Shown here piece by piece: positions 42,144 through 50,136 of a stretch of 64,000 bases of DNA. This DNA comes from Dyella_A sp050749815 (GTDB lineage: Bacteria; Pseudomonadota; Gammaproteobacteria; Xanthomonadales; Rhodanobacteraceae). Position 1 is the first letter of the stretch. Each line of letters starts with the position of its first letter. The stretch lies in NCBI RefSeq assembly GCF_050749815.1, contig NZ_CP192735.1:434001-498000 (forward strand), read 5' to 3'. Made by a program: the position numbers and the translations under genes. The notes beneath the pieces are model-generated. The model saw only the letters and a program-made list of their open reading frames with translations, had not been told where the DNA came from and made no database searches.

Positions 42144-42473
42144 ATGAAAAATCTCAGCAAGCTCGCGCTCGGCCTGGCCTGCGCCCTGTTCGCCGGCAGC
42201 TTCGCCACCACCGCACTCGCCCAGGACAGCATGGCCCACGACAGCGGCGCGGCGATGCAGGGTGACGGCATGAAGCACGATTCGATGAAGCATGACTCGA
42301 TGAAGCACGACGCCATGCAGGGCGACTCCATGAAGCATGACTCCATGAAGCACGACTCGATGAAGCATGATTCGATGAAGCACGACGCCATGAAGGGCGA
42401 TTCCATGAAGAAGGATGACGCCATGAAGGGCGACGCGATGAAGGGCGACGCGATGAAGAGCGGCGGCATGTGA
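42144..42473 (+). CDS. Secreted pentapeptide MXKDX-type (MKHDS) repeat protein
   Basis: A 109-residue protein with a signal peptide (cleavage near ATTALAQDS, about residue 27). Nearly all the mature part is pentads of the form M-K/Q-H/G-D-S/A, about eleven copies, seven with His. It matches the family named pentapeptide MXKDX repeat proteins. The product is Met, His, Asp and Lys rich with no Cys, so metal binding (for example copper) or sacrificial methionine oxidation are plausible but unproven. A ribosome site AGGAGA lies close to the ATG, and a SigF-like promoter precedes it. Confidence 0.88.
   Translation: MKNLSKLALGLACALFAGSFATTALAQDSMAHDSGAAMQGDGMKHDSMKHDSMKHDAMQGDSMKHDSMKHDSMKHDSMKHDAMKGDSMKKDDAMKGDAMKGDAMKSGGM
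42270..42470 (+). repeat. Tandem 15-bp coding repeats (MKHDS units)
   Basis: About a dozen 15-bp units such as ATGAAGCACGATTCG follow one another within the gene. Third-base differences (gattcg, gactcg, gactcc, gacgcc) show older divergence, while blocks of identical units suggest recent duplication. Repeat number may vary between strains. Confidence 0.85.
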
Positions 42474-42480
42474 TTGCGTT

Positions 42481-42504
42481 CGGGCTCCGGCTTGCCGGAG
42501 CCCG
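42481..42504 (+). terminator. Hairpin after the MKHDS-repeat gene
   Basis: CGGGCTCCGGC pairs with GCCGGAGCCCG around TT, 8 bp past the stop. No T-tract follows, so it is a possible Rho-dependent or stabilising 3' hairpin rather than a clear intrinsic terminator. Confidence 0.5.
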
Positions 42505-42574
42505 GCGCCTGCAGCCCGCGCGCCCGTTCAGGATTCTCCTGCCGGTCCGGCGGCGGGGCGCCGGGGAGGGGCGG

Positions 42575-42580
42575 TATACT
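42575..42580 (+). promoter_or_regulatory. Putative -10 element TATACT before rsfS
   Basis: TATACT is a strong -10 hexamer in GC-rich DNA, 46 bp before the rsfS start. No clear -35 partner is seen. It suggests that rsfS gained its own promoter after separation from nadD. Confidence 0.4.
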
Positions 42581-42626
42581 GCGCCGGCGCGATTCTGCGC
42601 TGTGATTTGCACCGAGGCTCCCCCTC

Positions 42627-43016
42627 TTGGCTAACTCTTCCCGCACCGACAAGTCGGTGACCACCTCCAAGCTGCGCCAGCACGTGATCAGCGCGCTGGA
42701 GGAACTCAAGGCCAAGGACGTTCGCGAGATCGACGTTCGCGGCCGCACGTCCATTGCAGACCTGCTGGTGATCGCCTCGGGTACCTCGGCCCGGCACGTC
42801 AAATCCATCGCCGACGAAGTGGTGAAGTTCGCCAAGAAGGCGGGCGTGATGCCGCTCGGCGTGGAAGGCGAGCAGGAGGCGGAGTGGGTGCTGGTGGACC
42901 TGGGCGACGTGATCGTCCACGTCATGCTGCCGCGCATCCGCGAGTTCTACGGCCTCGAGCGCCTGTGGACCGTCGGCGATCGCGAGCCGGATGCCAGTGC
43001 CGCCAGCGCGGGCTGA
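42627..43016 (+). CDS. rsfS: Ribosomal silencing factor RsfS
   Basis: A 129-residue protein that binds uL14 and blocks joining of ribosomal subunits when nutrients are scarce. SIADLLVIASGTSARHVKSI, GVEGEQEAEWVLVDLGDVIVHVM and the C-terminal YGLERLW are diagnostic. The likely start is TTG 42627, preceded by GAGG at about 10 bp; a GTG at 42657 is the alternative that best fits the E. coli length. rlmH follows as in most bacteria. Confidence 0.95.
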   Translation: MANSSRTDKSVTTSKLRQHVISALEELKAKDVREIDVRGRTSIADLLVIASGTSARHVKSIADEVVKFAKKAGVMPLGVEGEQEAEWVLVDLGDVIVHVMLPRIREFYGLERLWTVGDREPDASAASAG

Positions 43017-43100
43017 CCACGCTTTTCCCGCTCTCCCGGCCGGAGAACGGATGTCCGTGTGGCGATCTGCGCCATCTGGTTTGATTGATCGGGGCCGGCG

Positions 43101-43571
43101 ATGCGCGCACGCCTGATCGCCGTCGGTGAGCGCATGCCCGGCTGGGTCGCCGAGGGCTTTGCCGAATACCGCAAGCGGCTTTCGCACGAGCTGCCGCTGG
43201 AATTGATCGAGCTCAAGCCCGGCGCACGCGGCAAGGGGCGCGATGACGCCCGCGCGATCCTCGACGAGGGCGCCGCGATCCTCGCCGCGATTCCGCGCGA
43301 TACCCACGTGATCGCCCTCGACGGGCGCGGCAAGACCTGGTCCAGCGAAGAGCTCGCCGCGCAACTGGGCCAGTGGCGTATGGCCGGTCGCGACCTGGCC
43401 TTCCTCATCGGCGGCCCAGACGGCCACGCGCCGGAGGTCCTGGCGCGCGCCGAGCAGCGCTGGTCGCTGGGGCCGCTCACCCTGCCGCACATGCTGGTGC
43501 GCCTGGTGCTGGCCGAGCAGCTGTATCGCGCCACCACGATCGCCGCCGGGCACCCGTACCACCGCGCCTGA
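43101..43571 (+). CDS. rlmH: 23S rRNA pseudouridine-1915 N3-methyltransferase RlmH
   Basis: A 156-residue SPOUT methyltransferase that modifies helix 69 of 23S rRNA. The knot region shows FLIGGPDGHAPEV and LTLPHMLVRLVLAEQLYRA, with the C-terminal GHPYHRA that binds the target. Length equals the family norm. It lies 84 bp behind rsfS. Confidence 0.96.
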   Translation: MRARLIAVGERMPGWVAEGFAEYRKRLSHELPLELIELKPGARGKGRDDARAILDEGAAILAAIPRDTHVIALDGRGKTWSSEELAAQLGQWRMAGRDLAFLIGGPDGHAPEVLARAEQRWSLGPLTLPHMLVRLVLAEQLYRATTIAAGHPYHRA

Positions 43572-43627
43572 GTCGCCTCGCCGCGTGGCGACGCTATGCT
43601 GTGCCGCCCACCTCCGACGAGCTGCCC

Positions 43628-44074
43628 ATGGCCCTCAGTGTCCGCACCGCCGATATCCACGATCTCGATGCCCTCGCGCCGTTGTTCGACGCCTACCGCC
43701 AGTTCTACGGGCAGGCCGCCGACCTGCCGCGTGCGCGGGCCTTCCTGGCCGAGCGTTTCGGCCATCATCAGTCGCTGATCCTGCTGGCCGAGCGCGACGG
43801 CGTGCCGGCCGGGTTCACCCAGCTCTACCCGCTGTTCTCCTCGGTGCGCACGGCGCGGGTGTATCTGCTCAACGATCTGTTCGTCGCCGCGTCGGCGCGC
43901 CGTGCCGGCGTGGCGCGCGCCCTGCTTACCGCCGCGGCCGAGCACTCGCGCGCGCTCGGCGCCGTGGGCCTGAGCCTGTCCACCGCGCTGGACAACGCGC
44001 CGGCGCAGGCGCTCTACGAATCGCTGGGTTGGGTGCGCGACCGGCAGTTCTGCGAATACAGTCTCACGCTCTGA
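43628..44074 (+). CDS. GNAT-family N-acetyltransferase
   Basis: A 148-residue Acetyltransf_1 protein. VYLLNDLFVAASARRAGVARALL holds the acetyl-CoA loop, and ALDNAPAQALYESLGW is the typical C-terminal part. The substrate is unknown. It stands between rlmH and maf in the same direction, with 23 bp to maf, so it is likely part of the operon. Confidence 0.88.
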   Translation: MALSVRTADIHDLDALAPLFDAYRQFYGQAADLPRARAFLAERFGHHQSLILLAERDGVPAGFTQLYPLFSSVRTARVYLLNDLFVAASARRAGVARALLTAAAEHSRALGAVGLSLSTALDNAPAQALYESLGWVRDRQFCEYSLTL

Positions 44075-44097
44075 ACCGACCGCCGGCGGATCACCCC

Positions 44098-44664
44098 ATG
44101 CTCTATCTCGCCTCGCAGTCCCCGCGTCGACGCCAGTTGCTGGAGCAGATCGGCGTGGCCTTCCAGGTCATCGACGTGGCGGTGCCGGAAGTGCGCGCTT
44201 CCGACGAATCGCCGCGTCACTACGTGAGCCGCGTCGCCCGCGACAAGGCGCTGGCCGGCCTCGCCGCCGCGGCCGACCCGCACGCCATGGTGCTGGGCAG
44301 CGACACCGAGGTAGTGCTGGACGACGAGGTCTTCGGCAAGCCCACCGACGCGGCCGATGCGGAAGCCATGTTGCGCCGGCTGTCCGGCCGCACGCACGAG
44401 GTGATCTCGGCCGTGTGGGCGGTCGATGCGCGGCATCAGGACAGCGAAGTGTGCGTCTCGCGCGTGCGCTTTGCCGCGCTGGACGAGGCCACCATCGCCG
44501 CCTACGTCGCCACCGGCGAACCGTTCGGCAAGGCCGGTGCCTACGCCATCCAGGGCCGCGGCGGCGTGCTGGTGGAGCATCTGGAAGGCAGCTATTCCGG
44601 CGTCATGGGCCTGCCGGTGTTCGAGACGGCGCGGCTGCTGGCGCGGTTCGCGCAGCGACGCTGA
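44098..44664 (+). CDS. maf: Maf-family nucleotide pyrophosphatase (dTTP/UTP type)
   Basis: A 188-residue Maf protein that hydrolyses dTTP, UTP and modified nucleotides. LASQSPRRRQLLEQIG and VARDKALAGL are the N-terminal signatures, LGSDTEVVLDDEVFGKP has the catalytic Asp, and AYAIQGRGGVLVEHLEGSYSGVMGLP is diagnostic of the YhdE branch. In many relatives the RNase G gene follows; here a convergent protease gene follows instead. Confidence 0.94.
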   Translation: MLYLASQSPRRRQLLEQIGVAFQVIDVAVPEVRASDESPRHYVSRVARDKALAGLAAAADPHAMVLGSDTEVVLDDEVFGKPTDAADAEAMLRRLSGRTHEVISAVWAVDARHQDSEVCVSRVRFAALDEATIAAYVATGEPFGKAGAYAIQGRGGVLVEHLEGSYSGVMGLPVFETARLLARFAQRR

Positions 44665-44680
44665 ATCCTGCGCCGCGCGG

Positions 44681-45565
44681 TCAGCCTGGCGGATGCGCCA
44701 CCACGAACCAGCCCGCCACCGCGAGCACGTTGTTGATGCCGTGCGCCATCACCGCCGGCCATAGCGATCCGGATTTGAGGCGCAGCCAGGCGCAGCCGAG
44801 GCCGAGCAGGGCGAGATTGGGTACGGCGTACCAGCGCCAGCCCAGGTCCGGCAGGTGGACCATGCCGAACAGCAGCGCGCTCAGGCCCATCGCCAGCGCG
44901 ATGCGCGTGTTGCCCGCGGTGGCCATCGCCGGCGCTCGGCGAAAGCCGAGCAGGGAAGAAAACAGCACGCCGCGGAACAGTGTTTCCTCCACCAGCGGCC
45001 CCAGCGTGACTGCCGAGAGCGCCAGCACAAGACGCCCGCTGAGCGAGGCGCTCTGGCCCATCTGCGCAATGCTCTGGGTGACCGGGTGGCTGCCTGCCAG
45101 CAGATGGGTGAGCATGCCGCCGATGATCGGCACGCTCACGCCCAGCGCGAGGGCCGCCGCGTAGAACGCCGCGCTGGCGCTGGGCGCAAACCCGAAGCCC
45201 TGCCAGGCGGAGCCCAGGCGCCACTGGCGCGGCCAGCGCCGATGCACGATCCACAACGTGACCGATGCGGCGATCAGCAAGGTCGCGGCGGTGACCCCGG
45301 TGCGCAGGTCTGGATTGCTCAGGGCGGCCTGCAGCGCACTCATGGTGTGGTCGCTGCTGCCCCTGGCGCCGTCGTGGGCAAAGCCGATACGCATGCCGAC
45401 CACCAGCCCCACCAGCGAGCCGGCGGTAAAGCCCACTGCCAGCTGCAGGGCAAAATACAGCGCCAGCAGGCCGATCGCCTCGCCCACGCCGGGCGCGCGC
45501 ACCGGGGCCGGCAGGGTCGGCGGCATCGGAGGCGGAGCGGCGAACAGTTCGGCGGAGGCATTCAC
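44681..45565 (-). CDS. CPBP-family intramembrane metalloprotease
   Basis: A 294-residue membrane protein with about seven segments. The CPBP (ABI/Rce1-like) motifs are EETLFRGVLFSSLL, FGMVHLP and the late HGINNVLA. Such proteins are putative intramembrane endopeptidases, some used in bacteriocin self-immunity; the substrate is unknown. The frame starts with GTG at 45565; a later ATG at 45526 is an alternative. It is divergent from the TerC-CBS gene. Confidence 0.87.
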   Translation of the reverse strand: MNASAELFAAPPPMPPTLPAPVRAPGVGEAIGLLALYFALQLAVGFTAGSLVGLVVGMRIGFAHDGARGSSDHTMSALQAALSNPDLRTGVTAATLLIAASVTLWIVHRRWPRQWRLGSAWQGFGFAPSASAAFYAAALALGVSVPIIGGMLTHLLAGSHPVTQSIAQMGQSASLSGRLVLALSAVTLGPLVEETLFRGVLFSSLLGFRRAPAMATAGNTRIALAMGLSALLFGMVHLPDLGWRWYAVPNLALLGLGCAWLRLKSGSLWPAVMAHGINNVLAVAGWFVVAHPPG

Positions 45566-45716
45566 GGGGGCGGTGATCCGTTTCGGTGGCAGGGCGGCTC
45601 GACGCTAGCGGGAGCGCTCGGCACCGCGCAATCCCTGCCATCGGTCATGGTGGCGCGCGGTGGCTTGTATAGTGGTGCGTCCATACACGGAGGAATCCCG
45701 CGCCGAGGCGCTGCCC

Positions 45717-47276
45717 ATGTTCGCATTCGACTGGCTTGCCGACCCCACCGCCTGGGCCGGTCTTCTCACCCTGGTGGTGCTGGAGATCGTGCTGGGCATC
45801 GACAACCTGGTGTTTGTCGCGATCCTCGCCGACAAGCTGCCGCCTAGTCACCGCGACCGCGCCCGCATCAGCGGCCTGGCGATCGCCTTGCTCATGCGAC
45901 TGGTGCTGCTCGGCGCGATGAGCTGGCTGGTCAAGCTGACCACACCCATTGTGCAGTGGCAGGATTTTTCGCTGTCCTGGCGCGACATCATCCTGCTGCT
46001 GGGCGGCGCGTTCCTGCTGTTCAAGGCCACGCTGGAGCTGCACGAGCGGCTGGAAGCGTCCGACGTGGGCGAAGGCGGCGCGCGCGCGCCGGCGAAGTTC
46101 TGGCTGGTGGTGGCGCAGATCGTGGCGCTGGACGCGGTGTTCTCGCTGGACTCGGTGATCACCGCCGTGGGCATGGTCGATCACCTGTCGGTGATGATGA
46201 TCGCCGTGGTCGCCGCCATGGTCATCATGATCAGCGCCAGCAAGCCGCTCACCGCCTTCGTCAACGCGCGGCCGACGGTGATCATCCTGTGCCTGTCGTT
46301 CCTGCTGATGATCGGTTTCAGCCTGGTCGCCGAAGGCTTCGGCTTCCACATCCCGAAGGGCTACCTGTACGCGGCGATCGGCTTCTCGATCATGATCGAG
46401 GTGTTCAACCAGACTATGCGCCGCAACCGCCAGCGCAGCCTGCTCGGCAGCGCGCGGCACCTGCGCGACCGCACCGCCCAGGCGGTGCTGCGCCTGCTGG
46501 GCGCCGGCGGCGTGGAGGACGATGGCGAGGCAGCGAAACCTGCCACGGGTGCAGACGAGGAAGCGCCCGCGGTGGCGGTGTTCGGCAAGGACGAGTTGTC
46601 GATGGTGCAGGGGGTGCTGGATCTGGCCCAGCGCCCGGTGCGTTCGATCATGACGCCGCGCCCGGAGATCCGCTGGATCGATCCGCGCGATGACCTGCCG
46701 ACCGTGCGGCGCGAGTTGGCCGAGGCCGGCCACAGCTGGCTGCCGCTGGCCCACGACGATCTGGACGATCTGCTCGGCGTGGCGTCCACGCGCGACCTGC
46801 TGGCCAGTCTGCTCGACCACGGTCGGATCGAGCTGGACAGCGTGGTGCGCAAGCCGCTGATGGTGCTCGAGTCGCTCAGTGTGCTGCGGCTGATCGACGA
46901 GTTCCGCCGCGCGCCGCTGCAGGTGGCGCTGGTGGTGGACGAATACGGCAGCCTGCTCGGTCTGGTCACGCCCAGCGACGTGCTGGAGGTGATCGCCGGC
47001 GAGTTCCCCGATGCGCTGGGTAGCGATCCGTCGGCCAGTCAGAACGAAGACGGCACCTGGCTGTTCGATGCCGGACTGGACGTGCGCCGCGCCGAACAGC
47101 TGCTAGGCCAGCGGCTGAACGTGGACGACAGCTTCTCGACCCTGGCCGGCCTGGTGCTGCAGCAGCTCGGACGTTTCCCGCAGGTCGGCGATGGCGTGGT
47201 CGCCGACGGCTGGCGCTTCGAGGTGGTGGCGATGGATGGCGCGCGCATCGATCGCCTGCGCGTGGCGCCGGTTTAG
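45717..47276 (+). CDS. TerC-family membrane protein with CBS and CorC/HlyC domains (YoaE-like)
   Basis: A 519-residue protein. The N-terminal TerC domain (about 1-240) has seven membrane segments and acidic motifs EIVLGIDNLVFVAI and DAVFSLDSVITAVG that bind metal in this family. A paired CBS domain (about 300-425; RSIMTPRPEI, YGSLLGLVTPSDVLE) and a CorC_HlyC domain (about 440-519) follow. Relatives such as YoaE are thought to act in metal export. TATAGT at 45668-45673 is a good -10 candidate. Confidence 0.92.
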   Translation: MFAFDWLADPTAWAGLLTLVVLEIVLGIDNLVFVAILADKLPPSHRDRARISGLAIALLMRLVLLGAMSWLVKLTTPIVQWQDFSLSWRDIILLLGGAFLLFKATLELHERLEASDVGEGGARAPAKFWLVVAQIVALDAVFSLDSVITAVGMVDHLSVMMIAVVAAMVIMISASKPLTAFVNARPTVIILCLSFLLMIGFSLVAEGFGFHIPKGYLYAAIGFSIMIEVFNQTMRRNRQRSLLGSARHLRDRTAQAVLRLLGAGGVEDDGEAAKPATGADEEAPAVAVFGKDELSMVQGVLDLAQRPVRSIMTPRPEIRWIDPRDDLPTVRRELAEAGHSWLPLAHDDLDDLLGVASTRDLLASLLDHGRIELDSVVRKPLMVLESLSVLRLIDEFRRAPLQVALVVDEYGSLLGLVTPSDVLEVIAGEFPDALGSDPSASQNEDGTWLFDAGLDVRRAEQLLGQRLNVDDSFSTLAGLVLQQLGRFPQVGDGVVADGWRFEVVAMDGARIDRLRVAPV

Positions 47277-47302
47277 CCGACGCCACACCGCGGATGCGGC
47301 GC

Positions 47303-47698
47303 TCAGCTCACCAGCAGAGCGCGCACCACGCCGATCGCCGCCAGCACCAGTACCACCAGCCACGCCAGCATGGCGGTGGCGAAGCCGCCGCCGCGCTTGG
47401 CCGGGTCCGCCAGGTAGGCGGCGAAGTACCACACGCGTCCGACGATCCACACCAGCCCGGCGATGCCGGCCCAGCCGGCAAAGCCGTGCGTGGCGGCCAG
47501 CCACAGCGTGGGCAGGAACAGCACGGTCTGCTCGATGGTGTTCATCTGCACGCGGTATGCGCGCTCGAAGCCTTCGTGGCCGCTGGTGGCCGGCGCCTTG
47601 ATGCCGTACTTGCCGCGGGCGCTGCCGACCGCGAACACGGTGGCGGCGAGCAGCAGCACGTTGAGCAGGGTGACCAGGGCGGGCAGTTGCTGGAGCAT
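47303..47698 (-). CDS. MAPEG-family membrane protein
   Basis: A 131-residue protein with four membrane segments. RVQMNTIEQTVLFLPTLWLA is the glutathione-binding MAPEG signature, and VGRVWYFAAY follows. Eukaryotic members are glutathione transferases or eicosanoid enzymes; the bacterial roles are poorly known. It converges with the TerC-CBS gene and diverges from the YpfJ-type gene. Confidence 0.9.
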   Translation of the reverse strand: MLQQLPALVTLLNVLLLAATVFAVGSARGKYGIKAPATSGHEGFERAYRVQMNTIEQTVLFLPTLWLAATHGFAGWAGIAGLVWIVGRVWYFAAYLADPAKRGGGFATAMLAWLVVLVLAAIGVVRALLVS

Positions 47699-47811
47699 CG
47701 TCGATCCTTCTGGAAATGTCGGCGCAGGTGCCGGGTGTCGATCGTGGCAGGAGCAGGAGCGAGGCGCTATCGTCTGGAGAGGGCGCCGGCGGACGGCGTG
47801 GGAGATCAGCC

Positions 47812-48675
47812 ATGCGTTGGCAGAAGGGGCGTCGCAGCGACAACGTGGTGTTCGATGACGGCAGCGGTGGCGGCGGGCCGCGCTTCGGCGGCGGTCGCGG
47901 GCTGGGGCTGGGCGGCATCGTGATCCTGGCCATCCTCGGGCTGGTGTTCTTCAAGGACCCCACCGCGCTGCTCAGCCAGGTCGACACCGGCAGCGGCAGC
48001 ACGGCACCGGCGACCACGCCGGCCAACGCCAACGATCCGCAGGTGGATTTCGTGCGCGCCATCCTCGGCGACACCGAGGACGAATGGGGCCAGATCTTCG
48101 CCCAGCAGGGGCGCCACTACGAGCAGCCCAAGCTCACCCTGTTCTCCGGCCGGGTGAACACCGCCTGCGGAGCGGCCACGGCGGCGGTGGGGCCGTTCTA
48201 CTGCCCGGGCGATCGCCACGTATACCTGGATCTGGCGTTCTTTCAGGAGCTGCAGGACCGCTTCCACACCACCGGCGACTTCGCCCGCGCCTACGTGATC
48301 GCCCACGAGGTGGGCCACCACGTGCAGAACTTGCTGGGCGTGTTCGACAAGGTGGATGCCGCGCGTCGCAAGGGCGCCACGTTGCAGGGTGCCAACGGCC
48401 TGTCGGTGCGCCAGGAACTGCAGGCCGACTGTCTCGCCGGGGTCTGGGCCCACGCCGCCGAGCAGCGCAATCAGTGGCTGGATCCGGGCGACCTGGAGAC
48501 CGCGCTCAACGCCGCCAGCCAGATCGGTGACGACACCTTGCAGCGCGAGTCGCGCGGCGAGGTGATGCCCGATTCGTTCACCCACGGCACTTCGGCGCAG
48601 CGCGTGCACTGGTTCAAGGCCGGCTTCGACAGCGGCGACGTGGGCCAGTGCAACACGTTTGCCGGTCCGGTCTAA
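47812..48675 (+). CDS. Neutral zinc metallopeptidase family protein (YpfJ/KPN_00809-like)
   Basis: A 287-residue protein starting MRWQKGRRSDNV, typical of this family. A Gly-rich stretch, one membrane segment (about 33-50) and a periplasmic peptidase-like domain with HEVGHHVQNLLG and RQELQADCLAG (third ligand) follow. Most members are uncharacterised. A small glycine-zipper-like gene follows 13 bp later in the same direction. Confidence 0.9.
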   Translation: MRWQKGRRSDNVVFDDGSGGGGPRFGGGRGLGLGGIVILAILGLVFFKDPTALLSQVDTGSGSTAPATTPANANDPQVDFVRAILGDTEDEWGQIFAQQGRHYEQPKLTLFSGRVNTACGAATAAVGPFYCPGDRHVYLDLAFFQELQDRFHTTGDFARAYVIAHEVGHHVQNLLGVFDKVDAARRKGATLQGANGLSVRQELQADCLAGVWAHAAEQRNQWLDPGDLETALNAASQIGDDTLQRESRGEVMPDSFTHGTSAQRVHWFKAGFDSGDVGQCNTFAGPV

Positions 48676-48688
48676 CAGGAGCCTGGCG

Positions 48689-48916
48689 ATGTCGGACATG
48701 GCGCTGGGGATTCCGATCGGGCTGGCGATGGGCATGGGCAGTGGCATCGCCATGGGCGTGGCCAGCGGCACGCAGGCCGGCCGTCGGCAGGCCTGCAAGG
48801 ACGTGGCCGCGTGGCTGCAGCAGCACGGTGTCGTGCTGAGCACGCCAGACGGCGAGGTGTTGGATGCCCAGGCCCTGCTGACGGTGGTCGGCGGCCGGTC
48901 CGGCAACCGCGGCTAA
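48689..48916 (+). CDS. Small glycine-zipper-like protein of unknown function
   Basis: A 75-residue protein with a Gly/Ala/Met-rich hydrophobic stretch (about 4-30; GxxxG spacing in GLAMGMGSGIAMGVASG) and a soluble C-terminal half. It lies 13 bp behind the YpfJ-type gene with an AGGAG ribosome site. I do not recognise the family. Co-transcription suggests a partner or independent membrane oligomer. Confidence 0.65.
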   Translation: MSDMALGIPIGLAMGMGSGIAMGVASGTQAGRRQACKDVAAWLQQHGVVLSTPDGEVLDAQALLTVVGGRSGNRG

Positions 48917-49019
48917 ATGCCGCCGCAGACGCGCCCCGGTCGGCACGCTCCGCCGTGCCTTTGCTCGCTCTAGAATCCGCGCGCTGCGCGCCTCGGGGTG
49001 CGCCACTCCCGGTCCATCC

Positions 49020-49406
49020 ATGCTGCATCCCTGCCTGCGCTGCGGCGCGTGCTGCGCGCACTTTCGTGTGGCCTTCCACTGGTCGGAGGCCGAGTCGTTC
49101 CTCGGCGGCGAAGTGCCCGCCGAACTTACCGCCAAGCTCGATCCGCACCGGCTGGTGATGCGCGGTACCGAGTCCAAGCCGGTGCGCTGCGTGGCGCTGC
49201 AGGGCGAGGTGGGCGAGCAGGCGAGCTGCGGCATCTACGCGCAGCGCCCGTCGGTATGCCGCGAGGTGCTGCCATCCTGGGAGTTCGGCGCGCCCAGCGC
49301 GCAGTGCGACAAGGCGCGCGCTGCGCACGGGCTGGCGCCGCTGACGCCGCAGGACTGGATTGATCCCAGCGGCGCGGATGTGCCGCCGCTGCCACGCAGC
49401 GCCTGA
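49020..49406 (+). CDS. YkgJ-family cysteine-cluster protein
   Basis: A 128-residue protein with the zinc- or iron-chelating pattern of the family: CLRCGACC near the N-terminus, CGIYAQRPSVCREVLP in the middle and a late Cys. It has no signal peptide. The role of the family is unclear. TAGAAT at 48971-48976 may be its -10 element. Confidence 0.87.
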   Translation: MLHPCLRCGACCAHFRVAFHWSEAESFLGGEVPAELTAKLDPHRLVMRGTESKPVRCVALQGEVGEQASCGIYAQRPSVCREVLPSWEFGAPSAQCDKARAAHGLAPLTPQDWIDPSGADVPPLPRSA

Positions 49407-49496
49407 TCGTCGTCGCGCCGGCGCTGCGCGGCCTCCGTTATCCCGCCGACCTCTCTCGTACCGTCCTGGCCCCGGGAAGAATGCTTGCGGCTGAAG

Positions 49497-49536
49497 GATT
49501 ACGCTCGTAATCTGCACGAGAATTACGGACGTAATC
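49497..49536 (+). promoter_or_regulatory. Paired BlaI-type operator before TonB_C lipoprotein gene
   Basis: Two dyads lie 24 bp apart centre to centre: GATTACG-CT-CGTAATC (49497-49512, perfect) and AATTACG-GA-CGTAATC (49521-49536). They sit between a possible -35 (TTGCGG, 49485) and the ATG at 49549, so a bound repressor would block transcription. The same dyad pair lies before the BlaI gene at 63152-63193. Confidence 0.7.
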
Positions 49537-49548
49537 CAAAGGTGAGCC

Positions 49549-50136
49549 ATGAAAAACCAGCACGAAGCGCGGCATGCACACAGGGCGTGGAATCGCGTGG
49601 CGACCGGGAAAACGGTGATGGCCTGCCTGCTGCTGGCCGGGCTCGCCGGTTGCGCCCGTCATGCCGTGCGTACCGATACCCCGCCTTCCAACGAGGGCGA
49701 CGCGTCCTGGCACGCGGTGGAGCCGCCGGACACCGTGCATTACCAGCTCGCCATGGGTGAGGTATCCAGCGGCGCCACCACCATCCAGCGCGTCACCCCG
49801 GTGTATCCGGCGGCGCAGCTGGCGGCCTGTCCACCGGTGGTGGAAGTCACCGCCAAGCTGATCGTCGATCGCGCCGGCAAGGTCACTGACGTGCGCCCCG
49901 GCAACGCAGCCTCGGCGCAAGCGGATCTCGCCCCGTATCTCGGCGCCACGCGGGCGGCGGCGCTACGCTGGCAGTTCAATCCGCTGCAGATCAACCACTG
50001 GGCCGCCAACGCCAACGGCGAGAGCCACGTGGTGGACAGCCGCACCGAACCCTTCAGTCGGGACTACCTGTTCCGCTTCACCTGCCGCGCCGGCAAAGCG
50101 CAGGTCTCGGCCGGCGACAGGCCGGCCGCGGGCTGA
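49549..50136 (+). CDS. TonB_C-domain lipoprotein under BlaI-type control
   Basis: A 195-residue protein with lipobox LAGLAGC (Cys35) after an unusually long N-terminus; an internal ATG at 49618 would give a standard signal. The rest resembles a TonB C-terminal domain: RVTPVYPAAQLA, VEVTAKLIVDRAGKVTDV and ALRWQFNPLQ. There is no membrane-spanning TonB N-terminus or Pro-rich linker, so it is not an energiser. The ribosome site AGGTGAG supports the ATG at 49549. The same domain ends the M56 protein at 61497-62747, whose operon has the same operators. Confidence 0.8.
   Translation: MKNQHEARHAHRAWNRVATGKTVMACLLLAGLAGCARHAVRTDTPPSNEGDASWHAVEPPDTVHYQLAMGEVSSGATTIQRVTPVYPAAQLAACPPVVEVTAKLIVDRAGKVTDVRPGNAASAQADLAPYLGATRAAALRWQFNPLQINHWAANANGESHVVDSRTEPFSRDYLFRFTCRAGKAQVSAGDRPAAG

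Noticed and set aside
42270..42470. CRISPR-like direct repeats
   Set aside because: The 15-bp repeats have no spacers and encode the pentapeptide array in frame.
45574..45716. Manganese (yybP-ykoY) riboswitch before the TerC-type gene
   Set aside because: TerC genes often carry it, but the leader after the likely -10 (45668) is under 50 bp and lacks the required helices.
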